From Oscillospiraceae bacterium (GTDB lineage Bacteria; Bacillota; Clostridia; Oscillospirales; Acutalibacteraceae), in NCBI GenBank assembly GCA_022650485.1, contig JALCPP010000009.1:32651-96650 (forward strand): a stretch of 64,000 nt of DNA, written 5' to 3'. The notes beneath the pieces were generated by a model. The model was given only the letters and a program-made list of their open reading frames with translations. It was not told the origin of the DNA and did no database searches. Below are positions 45,434-53,341 of this stretch, piece after piece (the first letter of the stretch is position 1; each line of letters opens with the position of its first letter). The position numbers and the translations under genes were made by a program.

Positions 45434-45733
45434 ATGCGAAATATGGTTCCTGAATTTCATACAAAAAAAAATCAAGATAAGACCAAGATGGTTTTGCGTT
45501 TATTGGTCTTGCTCTATTTGTTGTATCTGACAAAAAAGATTATTGAAGCGGAAGTGAAGGGGAACAGTTCCCTTCCCCTGTGGGTTACGGTACTCGTGAG
45601 TATTGTGTTTGTGGTGGCTTCTGCTGCATTTGGAATTTACATATGGCGGGAATATAAACATTCCTCTTCTAAGGTGATACAAAAAGATAAAGAAAGTGTT
45701 TCTGACAAGCCAGAGGATACGCAGGAGCATTAA
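45434..45733 (+). CDS. Small two-helix membrane protein of unknown function
   Basis: A 99-residue ORF with hydrophobic segments at about residues 20-34 (MVLRLLVLLYLLYLT) and 49-70 (LPLWVTVLVSIVFVVASAAFG), and a charged lysine/glutamate-rich C-terminal tail. GTGAGG-type ribosome site upstream of ATG. It follows the permease at 211 bases with no visible promoter, so it may be transcribed with it. Family not recognised. Confidence 0.55.
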   Translation: MRNMVPEFHTKKNQDKTKMVLRLLVLLYLLYLTKKIIEAEVKGNSSLPLWVTVLVSIVFVVASAAFGIYIWREYKHSSSKVIQKDKESVSDKPEDTQEH

Positions 45734-45813
45734 TAATACAGCCATTCAGCACTTCTACACTGAACCAATGAGGGAACACTTCTGCCGGTTGCACTCATTG
45801 GGAGTGTGCTTCT

Positions 45814-46956
45814 TCAGCTATTAAGGAAAGAGTTAATGTGCAGCAGCGCGGCACCGATGGCGCTTGCCTTATCGTTGAAGCGGCTGAAATGAAGATAATC
45901 CGGCGCGCCGCCGAATGAGTTGATGAGACGCAGCTTGTTGACAAGTACGTCAGAATACTTTTGGATGTATTGGCTGATTTCACCGCCGATAATAATATCG
46001 GAATCAAATATTATACGGATATTGTTGATCCCTGTAGAAAGATAATCCAGATAAGTTTCCCATTTCTGCCTGCAATGCTGATTTTCTGTCTCGAGTGCGT
46101 CAAAAAAGCCTTCTATGTCATCAAAATTTGGTTCTGTCAGGACTTTTGTGGAACAATACGCTTCAAAGCATCCTTTTTTTCCGCAGGAGCAGGGAAGCCC
46201 GTCCCGCACGATTGTCATGTGGCCGAATTCTCCGGAATGGCCGTTAGCACCGCTGTAAAGTTGATTGTTGGTAATAATTGCTCCGCCGACTCCTTTATTA
46301 ATAGAAAGGTAGACGGCATTTTTTGTTTCATCCATTTTCCAGATTTCAGCGAATCCGGCTAAGTTTGCTTCGTTATCCACCTGAACAGGATATGGCAGAT
46401 ACTTTTTCATGGAATCAATAGGAAGATTTTTCACATGCAGTGTCGGGCTGTATTCCAAGATATCGGATGCTGGGTTTACCAGCCCTGGAACTGCAATGCC
46501 AATGCCTAAAAGTTTGTTGGGGTCCACATGGCTTTCGTTCAGAAATTCAGTTAGATTGTCCGCTAATGTTTGAAAATAAGTGTCTTCGCTTCGAAAAAAT
46601 TGGCGGGTTCTTTTATAATAAAGAACATTTTCACCAAGATCGATGATGACAAAGCGCAAATGTTTCTGTGTGATTTCAATTCCGCAGGAAAGCCTTGCCC
46701 CATAGTCCAAGGAATTGGTCATTGGCTTTCTTCCGCCGGATGACTTTAGCGTTCCGGATTTTGTAACCAGCCCGCGTTTTTCAAAATCTTTTAAAATCAG
46801 GGATACGGTCGGCATACTCAGCCGCAATGCTTCTGCGATGTTTTGCTTGGTTGCTCTGTCGTTAGAGTAAAGGAAATTCAAAATTCTGTTTCTGTTTGTG
46901 TCTCTTACCTGAAGATTATTCAAAAAGTACACCCTTTTCATAGAAAAACGCTGCAT
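45814..46956 (-). CDS. Second ROK-family transcriptional regulator
   Basis: A 380-residue ROK protein, similar in plan to the one at 39.5 kb. N-terminal winged helix (RATKQNIAEALRLSMPTVSL), ROK domain with EFGHM and the zinc motif C-x-C-x4-C-x4-C (CSCGKKGCFEAYC). It is convergent with the ABC operon and was probably duplicated from, or acquired with, the first ROK gene. GGAG precedes ATG 46956; an internal ATG at 46941 has no ribosome site. Which operon it controls is open. Confidence 0.9.
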   Translation of the reverse strand: MQRFSMKRVYFLNNLQVRDTNRNRILNFLYSNDRATKQNIAEALRLSMPTVSLILKDFEKRGLVTKSGTLKSSGGRKPMTNSLDYGARLSCGIEITQKHLRFVIIDLGENVLYYKRTRQFFRSEDTYFQTLADNLTEFLNESHVDPNKLLGIGIAVPGLVNPASDILEYSPTLHVKNLPIDSMKKYLPYPVQVDNEANLAGFAEIWKMDETKNAVYLSINKGVGGAIITNNQLYSGANGHSGEFGHMTIVRDGLPCSCGKKGCFEAYCSTKVLTEPNFDDIEGFFDALETENQHCRQKWETYLDYLSTGINNIRIIFDSDIIIGGEISQYIQKYSDVLVNKLRLINSFGGAPDYLHFSRFNDKASAIGAALLHINSFLNS

Positions 46957-47305
46957 GCTGCGGGTTTCTCCGGCTCATAGAAAAAATTATGTATCAATCA
47001 TATCATGAATCCGTGCTGAATTCCATATTTGGTTCGGCATTTTTTAAAAGCTTTTAGTTAAGTTCTTTTAGAATATTTTATGAAATGTCTTCTGTTGCAA
47101 TAACCTGCTTTCATTGTGGATTTTAACCCTTAAAATCATCTGCAAAGTGTTTTTATCGCTTGGAAGGGAGAAAATTGCTTCTTGTAAGATCTTGTTCTGT
47201 ACAGTTTCATGACTTAATACGAGACGGAGCAGTATGAAGCTTCAGCTGGTTCTTACCATTCCATTTTAGGGTGATTCCGACGGATTGGCATAGAACCCAA
47301 AGCAT
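46957..47305. other. Chromosomal spacer before the integration junction
   Basis: About 350 bases with no ORF that has a start and ribosome site. The first part probably holds the minus-strand promoter of the second ROK gene; nothing else specific is seen. Confidence 0.4.
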
Positions 47306-47352
47306 AAGAAAAAGTCCCGAAAACCGTATGAACCATACGATTTTCAGGACTT
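47306..47352 (-). terminator. Terminator of the former tRNA-Trp gene
   Basis: A 19-bp stem with a few mismatches (arms 47312-47330 and 47334-47352, loop AAC) is followed on the minus strand by a T-run. It lies 5 bases beyond the CCA end of the tRNA-Trp fragment, as expected for the native tRNA terminator on the chromosome side of the junction. Confidence 0.8.
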
Positions 47353-47357
47353 AATTT

Positions 47358-47407
47358 TGGCAGGGGCAGAAGGATTTGAACCCTCGGCACGTGGTTTTGG
47401 AGACCAC
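47358..47407 (-). tRNA. 3' half of tRNA-Trp(CCA): integration scar (att site)
   Basis: Read on the minus strand, the bases give an anticodon arm (GTGGT-CTCCAAA-ACCAC, anticodon CCA at 47398-47400), a variable loop, a T-arm with GTTCAAAT-type loop, the 3' acceptor strand TGCCCCT-G and an encoded CCA (47358-47360). The 5' acceptor strand, D-arm and everything upstream are missing: the sequence beyond 47410 does not pair with the 3' acceptor strand. This is the truncated copy left on one side when an element integrates into the 3' end of a tRNA gene; the intact tRNA-Trp is predicted at the element's other end, beyond 64 kb. Confidence 0.85.
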
Positions 47408-47467
47408 AAAGCATAAACAAAAATTATGGCTTGTATGCTTAGCAAAATCACTGTATATTAAATTTTA

Positions 47468-47489
47468 TGACACCAATTTGACACCAATT
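47468..47489. repeat. Tandem 11-nt repeat next to the att site
   Basis: TGACACCAATT occurs twice head to tail (47468-47478, 47479-47489), about 60 bases inside the element end. Such short direct repeats close to an att core are often arm-type integrase sites; this role is inference. Confidence 0.45.
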
Positions 47490-47578
47490 AGAGAAAAATA
47501 TTTTATAGAGCATAGCTAAAAGGGTGCTATCTAATCATGGGTAACGCCATTTTATTTGTACTTCTGAAATTACAAATG

Positions 47579-47640
47579 TACGTAATATTACGTATAAAAT
47601 TCTATCACCTATTGACAATACGTAACATTACGTATACAAT
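47579..47640 (+). promoter_or_regulatory. hicAB promoter with two palindromic operators
   Basis: TTGACA (47612-47617), 17 nt, TACAAT (47635-47640). A perfect 16-bp palindrome TACGTAATATTACGTA lies at 47579-47594, and a near copy TACGTAACATTACGTA (47619-47634) fills the spacer between the -35 and -10 boxes. This is a classic layout for autorepression by the HicB antitoxin. Confidence 0.75.
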
Positions 47641-47668
47641 AGTAAATGGAAAGTGAGGGACATAAGGA

Positions 47669-47851
47669 ATGAAGACAAGCGAACTGTTAAAGCTATTTAG
47701 GCAACATAATATTACGCTTGTTGAGCATGGCAAAAGACATGATCTCTATTACAGTCCTATCACCGGCAAAAAGTTTCCAGTGCCAAGGCATAAGGAAGAA
47801 ATCAAGGTTGGAACGCTAAACAGTATGCTTAAGGATGCAGGGTTGAAATAA
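47669..47851 (+). CDS. hicA: HicA toxin (mRNA interferase)
   Basis: A 60-residue double-stranded-RNA-binding-fold toxin that cleaves mRNA. The sequence KTSELLKLFRQHNITLVEHG then KRHDLYYSPITGKKFPVPRH carries the conserved catalytic histidine region (RHDLYYSP) and ends GTLNSMLKDAGL as in the family. The start follows AAGGA. hicB lies 59 bases downstream. Position at the element's left end suggests a stabilising role for the element. Confidence 0.92.
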   Translation: MKTSELLKLFRQHNITLVEHGKRHDLYYSPITGKKFPVPRHKEEIKVGTLNSMLKDAGLK

Positions 47852-47910
47852 ATACCCTGTGTTCCTTATACGATATACAAGTAAGAACTTATTACAAAGG
47901 GGTGATTGCG

Positions 47911-48315
47911 ATGGCGAAATATGTATTTCCTGCAATCTTTACACAAGAGGACAAAGGGTATTCAATTACGTTCCCTGATCTGGATGGCTGCTATACTCAG
48001 GGGGATGATTTACAGGATGGTTATGATATGGCACAGGATGCGCTTTGCTTAGTCCTTTACGATATGGAAGAGAATAAAATGGCTGTCCCTAAACATTCTG
48101 ATCCAAAAGCAATCAAAGTGGATTCAAATTCGTTTGTCAGCTTAATTAGCTGTGACACGCTGGAATATAGAAAGTTCAATGATAGCAAGGCCGTCAAGAA
48201 AACACTTTCAATTCCTTCGTGGCTGAACAAAATGGCAGAGAGCAATGGGATTAATTTCTCAGCAACATTACAGGTAGCCTTGAAACAACAGCTTCATATT
48301 GAGGACAGAATGTAA
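47911..48315 (+). CDS. hicB: HicB antitoxin
   Basis: Antitoxin of 134 residues: N-terminal partial RNase-H-like fold (FPAIFTQEDKGYSITFPDLD, GCYTQGDDLQDGYDMAQDAL) that neutralises HicA, and a C-terminal ribbon-helix-helix-like DNA-binding part (IPSWLNKMAESNGINFSATLQ) that would bind the palindromes upstream of hicA. ATG 47911 is chosen, with AAAGGGG upstream, over GTG 47902. Confidence 0.92.
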   Translation: MAKYVFPAIFTQEDKGYSITFPDLDGCYTQGDDLQDGYDMAQDALCLVLYDMEENKMAVPKHSDPKAIKVDSNSFVSLISCDTLEYRKFNDSKAVKKTLSIPSWLNKMAESNGINFSATLQVALKQQLHIEDRM

Positions 48316-48322
48316 ACTGAAG

Positions 48323-48357
48323 GGCAGTGACTACTCAAATGTGGTCATTGCCTTTTT
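48323..48357 (+). terminator. Terminator after hicB
   Basis: GGCAGTGAC (48323-48331) pairs with GTCATTGCC (48344-48352, one G-T pair) and is followed by TTTTTATTTG. Confidence 0.85.
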
Positions 48358-48852
48358 ATTTGTGTTTTACGGCTTGCTACAGCGGCTTTTAACCTTTTCT
48401 GGTGTAATTTCCATTATTACGATCTGACACGCTCTAACAAGCCTGTAGATGGCTCTATACATTACAGTAGTGCTTTTTATAAGCAGACATAAGTAAAATT
48501 ACATTAAATTCAAGAGATCATGGTTAGATCGAGTAATTACACCTATAAGAAGTTTGTTGCTGATTTATAAGTTTATTACAATGAAATTGATATAAGTTAA
48601 GGTATGCACATCCCTATATTCTTAGGAATTCGATAGACGGAATTGAATCTAACAAAAGGAGGACGAAATTCCGTCCCCCTTGTTTTATATAGTAGTATAA
48701 TGTTTTTGACATTAATTAGCGACTTTTATTATTAAGTAGTATAATTAATGCCTAAAATAAAAGTGGCTGTAATAAGCCGTAAAATGTATTGAAACACTTT
48801 AACTTTGAGTGACTAAAACAGTGACTCAGATATTTCAAGTAGCAGCTTAAAA
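48358..48852. other. AT-rich spacer in the element, one hairpin
   Basis: About 500 bases without a gene. An inverted repeat GACGGAATT (48636-48644) / AATTCCGTC (48667-48675) and an overlapping GC-rich hairpin ending in TTGTTTTA (48659-48686) may form a terminator or transcript end. Nothing else is supported. Confidence 0.4.
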
Positions 48853-49110
48853 ATGGGGCGCATCATTTGTGAACTTGAAAGAATTTATGGAGTACGGCAA
48901 GGCAGTGCTGGAAAAGTAAGTTTGGACTCCCAGTCTGCGAATCCAAAAGTAGCACAATCCGATATTGCTGATGAATTAAATCTTGATATAGCGTCTTATA
49001 AACGTTATAAAAAACTTACTACTCTTATTCCAGAACTTCAAGAAATGGTTGATAGCGGTTCACTTACAACATCAGTAGCAAGTCGTATTATTGCAAGGCT
49101 CTCCCCTATT
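48853..49110 (+). pseudogene. Truncated ParB-like partition protein gene
   Basis: About 85 residues matching the middle of ParB/Spo0J-like proteins: SDIADELNLDIASYKRYKKL is the helix-turn-helix, then LIPELQEMVDSGSLTTSVAS and RIIARLSP. The N-terminal nuclease-like part is missing, and after RLSP the homology stops abruptly where the antisense ribbon-helix-helix gene ends. The open frame runs on to 49272 but that stretch is antisense to that gene. This is a remnant of plasmid-like partition functions. Confidence 0.6.
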
Positions 49111-49115
49111 GATCA

Positions 49116-49307
49116 TTATTTTTCGTCAATTATTTTAATTCTTTGCAAAGAGTATTCTATACACATAGTAATCAACTCATTACGCGAACGTCCAGTTTTA
49201 GTACAGATAGTATCTAACTCTTTGAGAAGATCATCAGGGAGCCGTGCTGAAACAACTGTACTTTTACCATAGGATTTTCGTGGACGTACTACAAATTCAT
49301 CTTCCAT
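49116..49307 (-). CDS. Ribbon-helix-helix DNA-binding protein
   Basis: A 63-residue CopG/Arc-type protein. KSTVVSARLPDDLLKELDTI has the beta strand and first helix of the fold, and GRSRNELITMCIEYSLQRI the second helix. Such proteins act as plasmid copy-number or toxin-antitoxin repressors. No toxin gene is seen beside it. It interrupts the ParB-like remnant. Confidence 0.7.
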   Translation of the reverse strand: MEDEFVVRPRKSYGKSTVVSARLPDDLLKELDTICTKTGRSRNELITMCIEYSLQRIKIIDEK

Positions 49308-49491
49308 TTATATCACCATGTATTATATTACCCTGCAAATAGTAGTGTTTATACACTACATATGTTTACAAAGTGAATACAGCGGAGTATAATTGAGTAA
49401 GTCAAAATTATTTCAATGAAAATAGTTGAAATAATGCGATATGAGGTATAAAATGTGAATAATGTATGAATTGAAAAAGGAGAGGTTAGAA

Positions 49492-49932
49492 ATGTATTGC
49501 CCAAAATGCGGTAAAGAAATTGTTAATGGAGAAAAAGTATGCCCTAATTGTGGCTTGGATTTCAGCACCGTAGATTCAGATACTAAGGGCGCTCAGTCTG
49601 AAGTTAGCCTTAAATCTGAAAATCCATATGATCAAACTGAATTAATGACAAAAAACGAGCAATGGAAAAAGGTATTCAACGCAAAATTACTTATTTTTTG
49701 TGTACTTGCGCTAATTACGATAATTATGTCATTTATGGCTGCAAGTAATATTTCAGATGGCGGCTATCAAATTATGCAGATAAAATCCGTTGGAGGTCAA
49801 ACTCTGGAAGAGGCATATTATCAACAACTTGGAAGTATTTATGCTGGGTATGCTATATTTGTTAGAACGTGTGGTATTTTCTTTGCATCTGTTTTGGTTG
49901 GGCTTGGCCTGAATAGATCAAAAGTAAAGTAG
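49492..49932 (+). CDS. Zinc-ribbon membrane protein 1
   Basis: A 146-residue protein with an N-terminal zinc ribbon (CPKCGKEIVNGEKVCPNCG) and two predicted membrane helices (LLIFCVLALITIIMSFMAA, and YAIFVRTCGIFFASVLVG). ATG 49492 follows AAAGGAGAGG and puts the first cysteine at residue 3, so it is preferred over ATG 49462. It starts a run of three similar genes spaced 8 and 12 bases apart. Function unknown. Confidence 0.7.
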   Translation: MYCPKCGKEIVNGEKVCPNCGLDFSTVDSDTKGAQSEVSLKSENPYDQTELMTKNEQWKKVFNAKLLIFCVLALITIIMSFMAASNISDGGYQIMQIKSVGGQTLEEAYYQQLGSIYAGYAIFVRTCGIFFASVLVGLGLNRSKVK

Positions 49933-49940
49933 GCGTTCCC

Positions 49941-50477
49941 ATGAAACAGTGTTTGAAATGCCATAAGCAATATAATGACGATTTCGATTATTGCACTATT
50001 TGTGGAAGTAAGCTTGAGTCAGTAACTTTAAAGCATAAAATTTTATCCAACAAGAACATATATGCCATTATCGCTTGCTGTTTACTTTTAGCTTGCGGCA
50101 TTGGTTATACCATTTATGAAAATACCAAATTTAGCAATATGAAGCAAACAATGCAAACAGATCAGGTAAATAAAGAAATGGAAAACCTTGCTTCTAAGCC
50201 ATTAACAAGTGATTTGGAGATAGAATCTGGATGGAAATGGCGAGTAGATGGAGATTATATTTACATAGATGGATCAGTAAAAAATATCAGTGGGAAGACC
50301 ATTAATTACTTTGAAATAGGAGCAAACTTTCTGAATTCTGATGGGAATGTTTTAGATTCTGACTATGCGAATGATGCACAACCGCTTCTACCTGACACAA
50401 GCCGAAAATTTGAGATAATGCATAAGAATGATAGCAATTATAATAAAGTCTCACTTTGCATTCAAAAAGTTAGTTAG
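49941..50477 (+). CDS. Zinc-ribbon membrane protein 2 with FxLYD-like domain
   Basis: A 178-residue protein: zinc ribbon (C-x2-C ... C-x2-C at residues 4-22), one membrane helix (IYAIIACCLLLACGIGYTIY), then an external beta-rich domain (GDYIYIDGSVKNISGKTINY) that resembles the FxLYD/DUF3426 'sequence-similar-to-Ig' domains. In-frame with the next gene after its TAG. Function unknown. Confidence 0.65.
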   Translation: MKQCLKCHKQYNDDFDYCTICGSKLESVTLKHKILSNKNIYAIIACCLLLACGIGYTIYENTKFSNMKQTMQTDQVNKEMENLASKPLTSDLEIESGWKWRVDGDYIYIDGSVKNISGKTINYFEIGANFLNSDGNVLDSDYANDAQPLLPDTSRKFEIMHKNDSNYNKVSLCIQKVS

Positions 50478-50489
50478 GGGGAAAATTTA

Positions 50490-51113
50490 ATGTACTGCGG
50501 TAAATGCGGCAAAAAAATTCCTGATGAATATGAATATTGTATGTACTGCGGAGCTAAGGTTGAAAATCAAATTCAAGAGCCAATTAGAGACGCAGATAAT
50601 CCTACTACTTTGGATAGACATAAAGTACGTTTTGCAAAGCGGAAGAAAATAATTACTATTTCGGTTGTCGCAGTAGTATTTATTGGAATTTTAATCTCTT
50701 ATTTGCTCCTTATTTCACCTATAGCGCCATTAAGTGCAGATGAAAGTCGAACTCTTGAAGCAAGCGAAAGAATACAAGATAAATTAGCATATGAAAACTC
50801 GATTAAAATTTACAATGCATTTATTTCCAATGAGCCAAAAACATCAATTTATTTTGGCTGTCAATATAGAGTATTTTTAGAATTTGGTATAATAGATTCA
50901 CATGGAAAAACTACTACAAAAAAAGCTGTATTCGTACATATGATTGATGGAACCACTTATATTGGATCAGATGATAGCCAAGATGAAGAATCTAAAAGGT
51001 ATTACATTTTATCTGAGGGTGATGTTTATGGTATTAGTGGTTTCGTGAAACCAAGCGGTACTTTCAACCATTTATCCAACTTTCAGATTTGGAAAATACA
51101 AGCACATATTTAA
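50490..51113 (+). CDS. Zinc-ribbon membrane protein 3
   Basis: A 207-residue protein with an N-terminal zinc ribbon (CGKCGKKIPDEYEYCMYCG), a single membrane helix (TISVVAVVFIGILISYLLLI) and an external domain of unknown fold. GGGGG lies before the ATG. The three ribbons share one architecture but differ in the external part. A terminator follows, so the three form one operon. Confidence 0.65.
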   Translation: MYCGKCGKKIPDEYEYCMYCGAKVENQIQEPIRDADNPTTLDRHKVRFAKRKKIITISVVAVVFIGILISYLLLISPIAPLSADESRTLEASERIQDKLAYENSIKIYNAFISNEPKTSIYFGCQYRVFLEFGIIDSHGKTTTKKAVFVHMIDGTTYIGSDDSQDEESKRYYILSEGDVYGISGFVKPSGTFNHLSNFQIWKIQAHI

Positions 51114-51129
51114 AGAATCATAATTACAA

Positions 51130-51170
51130 AGAGCAGCTTATCGCCAGTAGACGGTAGGCTGCTCTTTTTT
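51130..51170 (+). terminator. Terminator of the zinc-ribbon operon
   Basis: AGAGCAGC pairs with GCTGCTCT around a long, partly paired loop and is followed by TTTTTT. Confidence 0.8.
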
Positions 51171-51191
51171 GTGCAATTATTTTTAGTATTA

Positions 51192-51830
51192 TTAAGTTTG
51201 ATCAGAATCTTGTTTGTCTGATTTAATACTAAAAGCCTGTTCAATGACAATCCGACTTTTTATTTTTTTATCGATTTTATCATCTTCTAATATTTCTCTT
51301 AGCATTTTACCAACTCGTTTCGCGGCAATATGCCCTGCTTTGGCAAAAGTATCCATAGCGCTTTTTGCTTCATCCAAAGGATATTTAGGTGGTAGATAAT
51401 TTTTAATAAAATTAAAGTATAACGATAATCCATCTATCCAAATTTTTACCATTTCCCATATATCATCGTAATTATTATCTATAGTTTCAATATTTGCAAA
51501 ATTGACTAAAATGTCATGTACTCGCACACTTTCATTTTCTATTTCAGCCTTTCGTTTACTATTAACAGTTGAAGTTTCCGATTTTGATTGAATAGCTTGA
51601 GCCAATTTTTCTTCCGCATAAGTTTTTTGATTTGATTTTCCAACCAGATAATCAGTAGTGACATCAAATTCATTGGCAATTGCAATAAGTAAATCATAAG
51701 AAGGTTCTCTGTCACCACTCATATAATAGGATAATTTTGATTCTGCAATATTAAGCTTCTTAGCAAGCTCTTTTGAAGTCATTTTGCTACTGTCTCTTAG
51801 TTCTCTGAGTCTATCATTAAAAATTCCCAT
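51192..51830 (-). CDS. XRE-family transcriptional regulator
   Basis: A 212-residue protein with an N-terminal Cro/CI helix-turn-helix (MTSKELAKKLNIAESKLSYYM, about residues 17-37; EPSYDLLIAIANEF follows) and a C-terminal domain of unknown fold, probably for dimerisation or signal sensing. No Ser/Lys LexA-type protease residues are obvious. AAGGAGG precedes the ATG. It is divergent from the 52.1 kb gene block across an AT-rich region with repeated ATATT motifs, so it is probably the element's repressor. Confidence 0.85.
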   Translation of the reverse strand: MGIFNDRLRELRDSSKMTSKELAKKLNIAESKLSYYMSGDREPSYDLLIAIANEFDVTTDYLVGKSNQKTYAEEKLAQAIQSKSETSTVNSKRKAEIENESVRVHDILVNFANIETIDNNYDDIWEMVKIWIDGLSLYFNFIKNYLPPKYPLDEAKSAMDTFAKAGHIAAKRVGKMLREILEDDKIDKKIKSRIVIEQAFSIKSDKQDSDQT

Positions 51831-52161
51831 ATTTATCCTCCTTCAGAATTCTAAATATAGTATAACACAAAATATTAAATATTAATATGGTAAATTGAAA
51901 AATTTCAAATATTAGTATTGACAAATCCGACAGGTGAGCTATAATATAAATAGAAATTGAAAATATTGAATGTAAAAATACAATATTTGAAAATTTACAA
52001 CATTCAAATAAAATGCAGATGAACCTTGAAATCAGAATAAGCACACCCCATATTAATAAGAAGGAGGCAAGCAAGCGACTTGAAAAAGGACACCTATCAC
52101 AAACAGACAGTTTTAACGGATTGTTCCGCTAAACAAATAAATTTTAAGGAGAACAAAAATC
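51831..52161 (+). promoter_or_regulatory. Divergent control region between the XRE gene and the 52.1 kb block
   Basis: TTGACA (51918-51923), 16 nt, TATAAT (51940-51945) on the plus strand. Around it AAATATTAGT, AAAATATTGAAT and CAATATTTGAA motifs recur, candidate repressor half-sites. Downstream, AAGGAGG (52061-52067) precedes a TTG-started ORF (52080, about 40 codons, overlapping the next gene) that may be a leader peptide, but this is weak. Confidence 0.55.
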
Positions 52162-52782
52162 ATGACACAGACAAAAGAAACAGTAGACACCCTTCGGCCT
52201 GAAATCACGCTCAGCGCCCTTGACACTACAAAGGTAGACAAGTCCAATATTATTGATGACTTTTGCAACAGCGTATCAATTCCGTTAAAGATTGCCGGAG
52301 AAGAAAAATCCGCATTTGAGCAAGTCTTTAATGATTTGGTTTTCAAGTATGTGGAGCGGAATGGCAGGGACGATACCACCAATTCGCAATCTATCAATCT
52401 TGATCTGGTTGTTGATGATAACTCAGGTAAGCGTAGGTATTATATTGGAGCGGAAATCCAGCGTGAGGATTGGGATGGAAACGATCCTATCTATGTGTCA
52501 GAAAAAGTTAATTTGACTGACAAAGAACAAGCGGCTGTTGAGTTGGCTTTGCTGAAAATAACAAATCCTGAAGAATATCTTCGCAAATATAGTAGGTTTC
52601 AAATTGCGCAGCTGCCGCAGATCATAAATGCAAAAATGGGCTTTGTGATTGATGGTATCAGGAATGATGATCTTTACGCATCCGTTTGGCTGTCACAGGA
52701 TCAAAAGACCTGCATGTTGGCTTGCGTGGAACGCTGCCATAATCCTGAAAGCAAGATACAACTTTTGAAGATTGGTCAGTAA
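52162..52782 (+). CDS. Hypothetical element protein
   Basis: A 206-residue cytoplasmic protein with no signal or membrane segment. Mixed alpha/beta composition; a central stretch (RRYYIGAEIQREDWDGNDPI, VSEKVNLTDKEQAAVELALL) and a C-terminal EYLRKYSRFQIAQLPQ are distinctive but I recognise no family. AAGGAG before the ATG. It is the first gene downstream of the XRE-controlled promoter and has a slightly higher G+C than later genes of the element. Confidence 0.6.
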   Translation: MTQTKETVDTLRPEITLSALDTTKVDKSNIIDDFCNSVSIPLKIAGEEKSAFEQVFNDLVFKYVERNGRDDTTNSQSINLDLVVDDNSGKRRYYIGAEIQREDWDGNDPIYVSEKVNLTDKEQAAVELALLKITNPEEYLRKYSRFQIAQLPQIINAKMGFVIDGIRNDDLYASVWLSQDQKTCMLACVERCHNPESKIQLLKIGQ

Positions 52783-53023
52783 GTAGGTCAGCGCCGCAAG
52801 GCGGTTCAGATATACCTTATATTAGAAAGAAGGAATGTAAATTGATTTTCTTAGATGGCAAAAAGAAAAATCCTGCCATGTGGGGACATGACAGAACTTC
52901 TCTTATGCCTATTATTGGATGTTCGTAAACGCTTTATTCAGCGATACAGAAAAATATTTACAAATATAGTATAGCTGGTAATGGCGTAATCAAATTGAGA
53001 ATTATGAAAGAAGATTGATAATA
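52783..53023 (+). other. Spacer with hairpin and possible small ORF
   Basis: CGCC-GCAA-GGCG forms a GNRA-capped hairpin right after the stop. A 28-codon ORF (TTG 52842 to TAA 52928, LIFLDGKKKNPAMWGHDRTS...) follows AAGGAATG; it is plausible but unsupported by any family. Confidence 0.3.
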
Positions 53024-53338
53024 ATGGCAAATGAAAAATATTCGTATGAGAATATTCCAGCAAGTGAGCTTCAACATGATCATAGGTTAAAAGAATGCGA
53101 TCAAGAATTAACCGGTTTTATCAGCCAAACACTGGATTGGCAGTTCAATAATGAATTGGCTGCATTCCCTGTACAGCACGGTATTAGATACTTGGACGCT
53201 CTATGCTCTGTGAAGTTTGATATCTTGGGGCGTAATGACAGACAGAAAATTTTTGAGGTTATGCAGATGATTCTCAAAATGACAAATGAACTATTGCCAG
53301 AAGCAGCAATGGGGATTGAGAAAGAAGGAATAAAGTAA
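53024..53338 (+). CDS. Small hypothetical protein
   Basis: A 104-residue acidic, mostly helical protein (HRLKECDQELTGFISQTLDW, KIFEVMQMILKMTNELLPEA). No membrane segment or known motif. ATG 53024 has AAAGAAG upstream; TTG 53015 is in frame. Its stop lies directly before the zincin-like gene, so the two are coupled. Confidence 0.5.
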   Translation: MANEKYSYENIPASELQHDHRLKECDQELTGFISQTLDWQFNNELAAFPVQHGIRYLDALCSVKFDILGRNDRQKIFEVMQMILKMTNELLPEAAMGIEKEGIK

Positions 53339-53341
53339 TTG

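Noticed and set aside
47358..47440. Intact tRNA-Trp gene
   Set aside because: No 5' acceptor strand or D-arm pairs with the 3' half; upstream minus-strand sequence is unrelated AT-rich DNA.
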